Assembly (NCBI GenBank): GCA_028277725.1
Contig: JANQFX010000017.1
Location: 1 to 52,333 of the forward strand
Reading direction: 5' to 3'
Length of the DNA stretch: 52,333 nt
From: Thiohalocapsa sp.
GTDB lineage: Bacteria; Pseudomonadota; Gammaproteobacteria; Chromatiales; Chromatiaceae
A model generated the notes under the pieces. That model was given only the letters and a program-made list of their open reading frames with translations, did no database searches and was not told the DNA's origin. Made by a program: the position numbers and the translations under genes. Positions within the stretch are counted from its first letter, which is position 1. Every line of letters begins with the position of its first letter. This document shows positions 47,266 to 52,333 of this stretch, in pieces.

Positions 47266-48147
47266 TCAGGCCTGCCTGGAGTCGTCCCCGAAACAGCCGC
47301 GCAGGCCATCGGCCAGGGTCGGGTAGCGCAGTTGCACACCCAGTTCATCGATCAGTTTTCGGTTGCTCAGCCGGCGGGACTCGCGCAGGTAGGACAGCAT
47401 ACCCGCCGACACCTGGCCCGGCGCCCGTGCCAGCGGAATCTGCGGCGGCGGCGCGAGTCCGGCAGCCTCGGCGATGCGCAGGAAGTAATCGGTCATGGTG
47501 CTCGGGTGCCCGTCGCAGACGTTATACACGCTTCCGGACGGCGCCCGGCCCATGGCGGCGAGGCAGACCTCCACGAGGTCCTCGGCGTGTATCCGATTCG
47601 ACCAGGGCGCCTCGTCCAGGCTCACCACGGGCTGGCCACTGCGGATACGCGCGAGCGGCAATCGGTCGCAGGCGTAGATGCCCGCAACCCGCAGGATCAC
47701 CAACTCGCCGCCCGTCTCGCGACTCCAGGTCCGCAGACGCTCCTCGGCGTCCCAGCGGCGCAGCGAACGCTCGGCGACCGGTTCTGGTGCCCTGGACTCG
47801 TCCACCCAGGCGCCGGCGCAGTCACCGTAGACGCCGGTGGTCCCGACGTAGACCACCCGGCGCGGCTGACCATGCTCGCCGAACGTCTCCACCAGTCGGG
47901 CCGTCACCGGGTCTGTGCTCCCCTCCGCCGGGGGTGGTGCAAGGTGGAAGACGTCCGCGCCTGCGGTCTCAAGCGCATCGGGGACGTCCGTCGGCAGATC
48001 GACTCGCCTTGCCTGAATGCCGAGTGGCGCGAGCAATACGGCGCTCGCCTCGCTCCGCACGACGCCGATGACGGGCTCGCCGCGAGACGCCAGCCGCGCC
48101 CCCAATTGCCGGCCGATATAGCCGCAGCCGATGATGATCAACCTCAC
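47266..48147 (-). CDS. NAD(P)-dependent epimerase/SDR-family protein
   Basis: This protein of about 293 residues has a Rossmann fold: the nucleotide motif Gly-Cys-Gly-Tyr-Ile-Gly lies at residues 7-12. A Val-Gly-Thr-Thr-Gly-Val-Tyr-Gly-Asp segment near 103 resembles the extended SDR active-site region, and a His-Ala-Glu-Asp-Leu motif near 195 is typical of the YeeZ-like group. Substrate is unknown. The start is ambiguous: GTG 48147 has GAGGAG five bases upstream and opens directly into the Rossmann strand, and ATG 48192 has a weaker AGGA. I prefer GTG. It is divergent from the reductase at 48264. Confidence 0.85.
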   Translation of the reverse strand: MRLIIIGCGYIGRQLGARLASRGEPVIGVVRSEASAVLLAPLGIQARRVDLPTDVPDALETAGADVFHLAPPPAEGSTDPVTARLVETFGEHGQPRRVVYVGTTGVYGDCAGAWVDESRAPEPVAERSLRRWDAEERLRTWSRETGGELVILRVAGIYACDRLPLARIRSGQPVVSLDEAPWSNRIHAEDLVEVCLAAMGRAPSGSVYNVCDGHPSTMTDYFLRIAEAAGLAPPPQIPLARAPGQVSAGMLSYLRESRRLSNRKLIDELGVQLRYPTLADGLRGCFGDDSRQA

Positions 48148-48263
48148 CTCCGCTCCTCGAATGAACCATGCCTTCGGTGCGCTCGTCGCCATGTTAATGT
48201 TTCCTGCGCAACTCACAACACCGGTCGCGACACGCGGCTAGACGACTTGGAAAGCGCGAGCCA

Positions 48264-49283
48264 ATGAGCTTCACCATCGACACCTTACCCGACGGTCATC
48301 GGTTCACCGTGGAATCAGGCCAGACGCTCCTGGAGGCGGCAATCGCACAACGCGTCGGCCTCCCCTACGGCTGCCGAGACGGCAAATGCGGTAGTTGCAG
48401 TGCGCAGCTGGTCTCAGGTCGGGTCGTTTACCCCAGCGGAAAGACCGCTGCCTTGGAGGGCCAGCCGGAGGACACTTGCCTCACGTGCCAGGCGGTGCCG
48501 GAGACGGACTGCACGCTGCGGGTCGCCGAGCTCGAGACCGTCGCCGACATCGAGGTGCGCACCCTACCCTGCCGCGTGGCGGAGAAGACCCGCCTCAATC
48601 ACGATGTGATGCGGCTGCGTCTGAAGCTTCCGCAAGGGCAACGCCTGCAGTTCCTGGCCGGACAATACCTGGAGTTCATCCTCGCGGACGGACGCCGGCG
48701 CGCCTTCTCCATCGCCAGCGCCCCGCACGACGACGCGCTGATCGAGTTGCATATACGGCAGGTGCCCGGGGGTGAGTTCACCGACTACATCTTCGACGAG
48801 CTGCAGGAGAAGACCATTCTGCGCCTCCAGGGCCCGCTGGGTAGCTTCGTGCTGCGCGAGGGCTCCGCCCGCCCGATGATCTTCATCGGCGGCGGCACCG
48901 GCTTTGCCCCGATCAAGGGGCTGTTGGAACACGCCTTCCACCTCGGCATCCAGCGCCCCATGAACCTGTACTGGGGCGTGCGTTCCGAGCGCGACATCTA
49001 TCTGCCGGAGCTACCGCGGGATTGGGCCGGCGAGCACCCGAGCTTCAGCTACGTCCCCGTCCTCTCCGAAGCGGACACCGACTGGACCGGACGACGCGGC
49101 TACGTGCACGAGGCGGTGCTGGAGGATCACCCGGACATCGCGAACTACGACGTCTACGTGAGCGGGCCGCCGGTGATGGTCGAGGCCGCGCGAGCCGCCT
49201 TCGAGGCCCGCGGCCTGAGCATGGACCACATCTTCTCGGACGCCTTCGAGTGGGCTGCGGACAGCCCCAGCTATAAGGGCTGA
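48264..49283 (+). CDS. 2Fe-2S ferredoxin/FAD/NAD(P)H reductase (CDP-6-deoxy-delta-3,4-glucoseen reductase-like)
   Basis: This 339-residue electron-transfer protein has three modules: a plant-type 2Fe-2S ferredoxin domain (1-90; Cys37, Cys42, Cys45, Cys75), an FAD domain with Arg-Ala-Phe-Ser-Ile-Ala-Ser near 145, and a NAD(P)-binding domain with Ile-Gly-Gly-Gly-Thr-Gly-Phe-Ala-Pro near 210. It matches proteins named CDP-6-deoxy-delta-3,4-glucoseen reductase (AscD/E3-like). In gammaproteobacteria these are often encoded near ubiD rather than near deoxysugar genes, as here (4 kb away). The physiological partner is unknown. No deoxysugar genes are in the window. Confidence 0.88.
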   Translation: MSFTIDTLPDGHRFTVESGQTLLEAAIAQRVGLPYGCRDGKCGSCSAQLVSGRVVYPSGKTAALEGQPEDTCLTCQAVPETDCTLRVAELETVADIEVRTLPCRVAEKTRLNHDVMRLRLKLPQGQRLQFLAGQYLEFILADGRRRAFSIASAPHDDALIELHIRQVPGGEFTDYIFDELQEKTILRLQGPLGSFVLREGSARPMIFIGGGTGFAPIKGLLEHAFHLGIQRPMNLYWGVRSERDIYLPELPRDWAGEHPSFSYVPVLSEADTDWTGRRGYVHEAVLEDHPDIANYDVYVSGPPVMVEAARAAFEARGLSMDHIFSDAFEWAADSPSYKG

Positions 49284-49520
49284 TCAACCGCAGCATCGCG
49301 ATGCCGGCGACCGGCTTCACACCTGAGCTCGTCCCTGGCACGACGGCGATTGACGCCCTGCATGCAAGGCGACGGCGCGCACGAGCTCGGGCATCAACCC
49401 GCGATGGCCTCCGGATACCGGGGACATGCGGTTATGGAACAACCCGCGTCTGGTGTCGGCTCCTTGGTTTCGCTATGGTCGTGCCTCGCTCGCAAGGCGC
49501 CTGCAACCTCGGAGACCCTG

Positions 49521-51386
49521 ATGGACGTCGAACTGATCGAGATAAGAGATTTCCTGGCGAGCCACGCCCCGTTCGACCGACTCCCCGAGGCGACGCTGGA
49601 CGGCCTGCCGAAACGGCTGTCGGTGCGTTATGTGCGACGCGGCTCGGCCTTTCCGCCACAGGACGACCCGGAGCCCTGCCTGTACATCCTGCGCCGCGGT
49701 GCCGCCGAGATGCGCGACGAGGACGGCAACCTCGCCAGCAAGCTCGCAGAGGGCGACCTCTGCCCTTCCCCCTGCGGCAACCAGGGACCGGGCACCGCCC
49801 TGCGAGGGCAAACCTCCGAGGACACCCTCGCCTACCTGCTACCGTGCGAGGAGCTGACCCGTCTGCGCGAGGCCAACCCGGAGTTCGCAGAGCACTTCGA
49901 CGAATCCATGTCGCAGCGCCTGCGCAAGGCCCTGGACTCGATCCGCGAGCACGGCGCCGGCACCGAGCTCATGACCGTACAGGTGGGTCAGCTGCTGCGC
50001 CACGATCTGGTCTACGCGCATCCCGACACCAACATTCATGAGGCGGCACGCGCCATGAGCGAAGGCAAGTGCTCGTCGCTGGTCATCCTTGCCGAGAACG
50101 GCGATCTGGCCGGCATCGTCACCGACCGCGACCTGCGCAACCGCTGCCTCGCCGCCGGACTCCCGCCGGACCGCCCGGTGAGCGATATCATGACGGAGCG
50201 GCTGTATACGGTTACGGCCGACACCCTCGGCTTCGAGGCGCTCATCACCATGTCCCGGCTCAACGTGCACCACCTCCCGGTGGTGGACGAGCGGCGCGTG
50301 CGTGGCGTGCTGTCAACGTCCGACCTGGTTCGGGTACAGAGCGCCAACGCCGTGTATCTGGTTGGCGACGTGCGCAAGGCAGATTCCGTCGAGACCCTCG
50401 CGTCCATCAGCAGCAAGCTGCCGGAGTTGCAGATCCAGCTGGTGACTTCCGGCGCGACGGCCAACCAGATCGGACAGGCCGTCTCCGCCGTCACCGACGC
50501 GATTACCCTGCGCCTGTTGGAGCTCGCCGAGGCGGAGCTGGGCGCGCCGCCCGTGCCGTACTGTTGGATGGCCGGCGGCTCGCAGGCCCGGCGCGAGCAG
50601 TCCTCCCATTCCGACCAGGACAACGCCCTGCTCATTGCCGATCACATGAGGCCCGAGGACGACGCCTACTTCGCCATGCTGGCCAAGCGGGTCAACGACG
50701 GCCTCAACGCCTGCGGCTACATCTACTGCCCCGGCGAGGTCATGGCCAGCAACAGCAAGTGGCGCCAGCCGCTCAAGATCTGGACCAAATACTTCAACAC
50801 CTGGGTCAAGCGCCCGGACCCGATGGCGCTGATGCTCTCCAGCGTCTTCTTCGATCTGCGTGCCATCTACGATCCGGAACACCTGTTCGGCGAACTCGCC
50901 GAACGCGTGCGGAACCTGTCCCAGGCGGAGACCATCTACATCGCCTACATGGCCTCCAACGCGCTCAAGCACCGGCCACCGCTGGGTTTCTTCCGCAAGT
51001 TCGTCCTCATCCACGGCGGTGACCACGACCACACCTTCGACATCAAGCACCGCGGTATCGTCCCCATTGTCGATCTGGCGCGGGTCTACGGGCTATCGGC
51101 GGGCCTCGAGGAGACCAATACCATCGAGCGCCTGCAGGCCGCCGGCGGCGCCAAGGCGCTCAGCACCGACGGCGCCGTCAACCTCATCGATGCCTACGAG
51201 CTCATCGGTACCCTGCGCATGCGCCACCAGGCGGAGCAGCTCAAGCGCGGCGCCAAGGCGGACAACTTCGTCGCCCCGGACCAGCTCTCGCCGCTGGAGC
51301 GCGCCCACCTGAAGGACGCCTTCTCGCTCATAAACACGATGCAGGAGTCCCTCGGCCAGCGCTACCAGACCGGCCGCTTCGCCTGA
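49521..51386 (+). CDS. cNMP-binding/CBS/DUF294 putative nucleotidyltransferase
   Basis: This 621-residue soluble protein has four parts: a cyclic-nucleotide-binding-like beta barrel (about 10-130), a CBS pair (about 155-270), a GlnD-like nucleotidyltransferase (DUF294) core with Gly-Gly-Ser and Asp-x-Asp at 352-367, and a C-terminal helical DUF294 domain (about 465-610). CBS domains usually bind adenine nucleotides, so activity may follow energy state. The substrate protein is unknown. ATG 49521 has GGAG six bases upstream and the family N-terminus, whereas the open frame 57 codons further up has neither. It lies 70 bases before the exonuclease gene. In many proteobacteria this pair accompanies an acetate or solute symporter, not seen here. 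Confidence 0.92.
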   Translation: MDVELIEIRDFLASHAPFDRLPEATLDGLPKRLSVRYVRRGSAFPPQDDPEPCLYILRRGAAEMRDEDGNLASKLAEGDLCPSPCGNQGPGTALRGQTSEDTLAYLLPCEELTRLREANPEFAEHFDESMSQRLRKALDSIREHGAGTELMTVQVGQLLRHDLVYAHPDTNIHEAARAMSEGKCSSLVILAENGDLAGIVTDRDLRNRCLAAGLPPDRPVSDIMTERLYTVTADTLGFEALITMSRLNVHHLPVVDERRVRGVLSTSDLVRVQSANAVYLVGDVRKADSVETLASISSKLPELQIQLVTSGATANQIGQAVSAVTDAITLRLLELAEAELGAPPVPYCWMAGGSQARREQSSHSDQDNALLIADHMRPEDDAYFAMLAKRVNDGLNACGYIYCPGEVMASNSKWRQPLKIWTKYFNTWVKRPDPMALMLSSVFFDLRAIYDPEHLFGELAERVRNLSQAETIYIAYMASNALKHRPPLGFFRKFVLIHGGDHDHTFDIKHRGIVPIVDLARVYGLSAGLEETNTIERLQAAGGAKALSTDGAVNLIDAYELIGTLRMRHQAEQLKRGAKADNFVAPDQLSPLERAHLKDAFSLINTMQESLGQRYQTGRFA

Positions 51387-51456
51387 GCGCGCGACGCGCC
51401 CCGGCGAACACGATCAGGCGCTCCCAAGAGCGGACCCACTCCGTGGACCTGTCCAG

Positions 51457-52134
51457 ATGACCGGGATGATCCTCGAATGGCGCCGACGCTGGCGACTCAA
51501 GCGGCTCGAGCCCTGCCCCCTAGCGGACTACCTGCGCACGCCGCTGCCGAGCCCCGAGCGCGACTATCGCGACCTGGAATACGTCGCCGTGGACCTGGAG
51601 ACGACAGGGCTGGACCACCGCAAGGACCAAATCTTGAGCATCGGATGGGTGCTGCTCACGGGGCACCACATCCGGCTCGAGACCGCCAGCCATCGTCTGC
51701 TGCGGGTCACCGGCGATATCCCCGCGGACAGCGCCGTCATTCACCAGATCACCGACGATCAGTCCGCCGCCGGGCTGGAGCTGCGCGATGCCCTGCCGGA
51801 GTTGCTGCAGGACCTCAGCGGCCGCGTCATGATCGCCCACCACGCGCGCGTCGAGCTCGGCTTCATCGGCACCGCCTGCCGCCGCCTCTGGGGCAAGGGC
51901 TTCATGGTGCGCACCGTCGACACCCAGACCGTCGCCCGCCGTCAGTTCGAACGGCGTCAGATCGCCTTCAAGGGCTCCGACCTGCGCCTGCATGCGCTGG
52001 GCGCCCGCTACAATCTGCCCCGCTACGGCGCCCACAACGCGCTCAGCGACGCACTCGCGGCCGCCGAGCTGTTCCTGGCGCAGGCGGCCCACCGCGACAA
52101 TGGGCGCGGCATGCCCCTGAGGCAGTTTCTCTGA
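51457..52134 (+). CDS. DnaQ-like DEDDh 3'-5' exonuclease
   Basis: This 225-residue exonuclease domain protein is related to the DNA polymerase III epsilon subunit. Exo I is Asp-Leu-Glu-Thr-Thr-Gly (about 46-51). Exo III is His-Asn-Ala-Leu-Ser-Asp (about 193-198). Exo II reads Ala-His-His-Ala-Arg-Val-Glu with Glu where Asp is usual, as in the subfamily paired with DUF294 proteins. A basic N-terminal extension of about 20 residues (Arg-Arg-Arg-Trp-Arg) precedes the domain. The start could be ATG 51457 or 51466; neither has a strong ribosome-binding site. It probably forms one operon with the DUF294 gene. Confidence 0.9.
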   Translation: MTGMILEWRRRWRLKRLEPCPLADYLRTPLPSPERDYRDLEYVAVDLETTGLDHRKDQILSIGWVLLTGHHIRLETASHRLLRVTGDIPADSAVIHQITDDQSAAGLELRDALPELLQDLSGRVMIAHHARVELGFIGTACRRLWGKGFMVRTVDTQTVARRQFERRQIAFKGSDLRLHALGARYNLPRYGAHNALSDALAAAELFLAQAAHRDNGRGMPLRQFL

Positions 52135-52257
52135 CCTCGCGTTCCCGCAGCAAAGGACATCGGCCATGTCGACGGCTTGGTCCGTTGAACCTAGATGGAG
52201 TAGTTGGACGGTGGTCAGGGTGCGTCCCGCGGGCCGTCCAGCGAGGCACAACGACGC

Positions 52258-52276
52258 GGAATAGTCTCTCTATTCC
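52258..52276. repeat. Perfect 7-bp inverted repeat
   Basis: GGAATAG and CTATTCC flank a five-base loop in the non-coding end of the window, 124 bases after the exonuclease gene. An AAGGAG tract follows at once. The repeat could be an operator or leader structure for a gene beyond the window, but no start codon with coding sequence can be followed. Confidence 0.4.
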
Positions 52277-52333
52277 AAGGAGTTGTAACAAAGCTGGGCG
52301 GCCCGCGGGGCGTGCCATGGCGACCGTAGCGCC

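Noticed and set aside
49337..49358. Sigma54 promoter before the DUF294 gene
   Set aside because: A TGGCAC is present, but no TTGC-like element follows at the required spacing.

Overview
The window is GC-rich gammaproteobacterial chromosome. The best guess is a purple sulfur bacterium or a close relative (Chromatiales). The lineage clues are a small secreted Gly/Tyr-rich protein that looks like a sulfur globule envelope protein (36711-37040), the gammaproteobacterial order tpiA-secG-tRNA-Leu(GAG)-nuoA, and LpxL, TamAB and UbiD homologues of gammaproteobacterial type. No rRNA, CRISPR array, insertion sequence or phage gene was seen. The lineage is inferred; no database search was possible.

Layout. 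1-407 is non-coding and rich in hairpins, followed by one small conserved gene (408-680). 691-5440 holds two minus-strand membrane proteins: a very large fusion (three VanZ-like units plus an O-antigen ligase/polymerase-like half) and an unknown polytopic protein. 5485-20800 is a complete 14-gene complex I operon (nuoA to nuoN, minus strand) with a good sigma70-type promoter in front of nuoA. Upstream on the same strand are tRNA-Leu(GAG), secG and tpiA. smpB (plus) and typA (minus) converge. A 650-base gap with a pair of DnaA-box-like sites and inverted repeats follows.

25877-34491 is a compact minus-strand envelope operon: tamA, tamB, an unknown secreted protein, an LpxL/HtrB-type acyltransferase and a flippase-like membrane protein. 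Next come a bacterial voltage-gated sodium channel homologue, glucokinase and the sulfur-globule-like gene. An FNR-type palindrome lies in the gap behind the last of these. A FixH-like membrane protein is followed by a LuxO-type sigma54 activator and a hybrid histidine kinase carrying REC and HPt domains, probably one phosphorelay.

42668-52134 is mixed housekeeping and envelope content: ubiD, an RRM RNA-binding protein, a metal-efflux permease with a C-terminal HMA domain, two tandem glycine-zipper lipoproteins, a Rap1a-like secreted protein, an SDR/epimerase, a ferredoxin-flavin reductase, a cNMP/CBS/DUF294 putative nucleotidyltransferase and a DnaQ-like exonuclease.

The window is mostly ordinary core chromosome. 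The parts most worth a second look are the VanZ/O-antigen-ligase fusion, the sodium channel, the five-gene TAM/lipid operon, the glycine-zipper/Rap1a cluster and the structured non-coding stretches.
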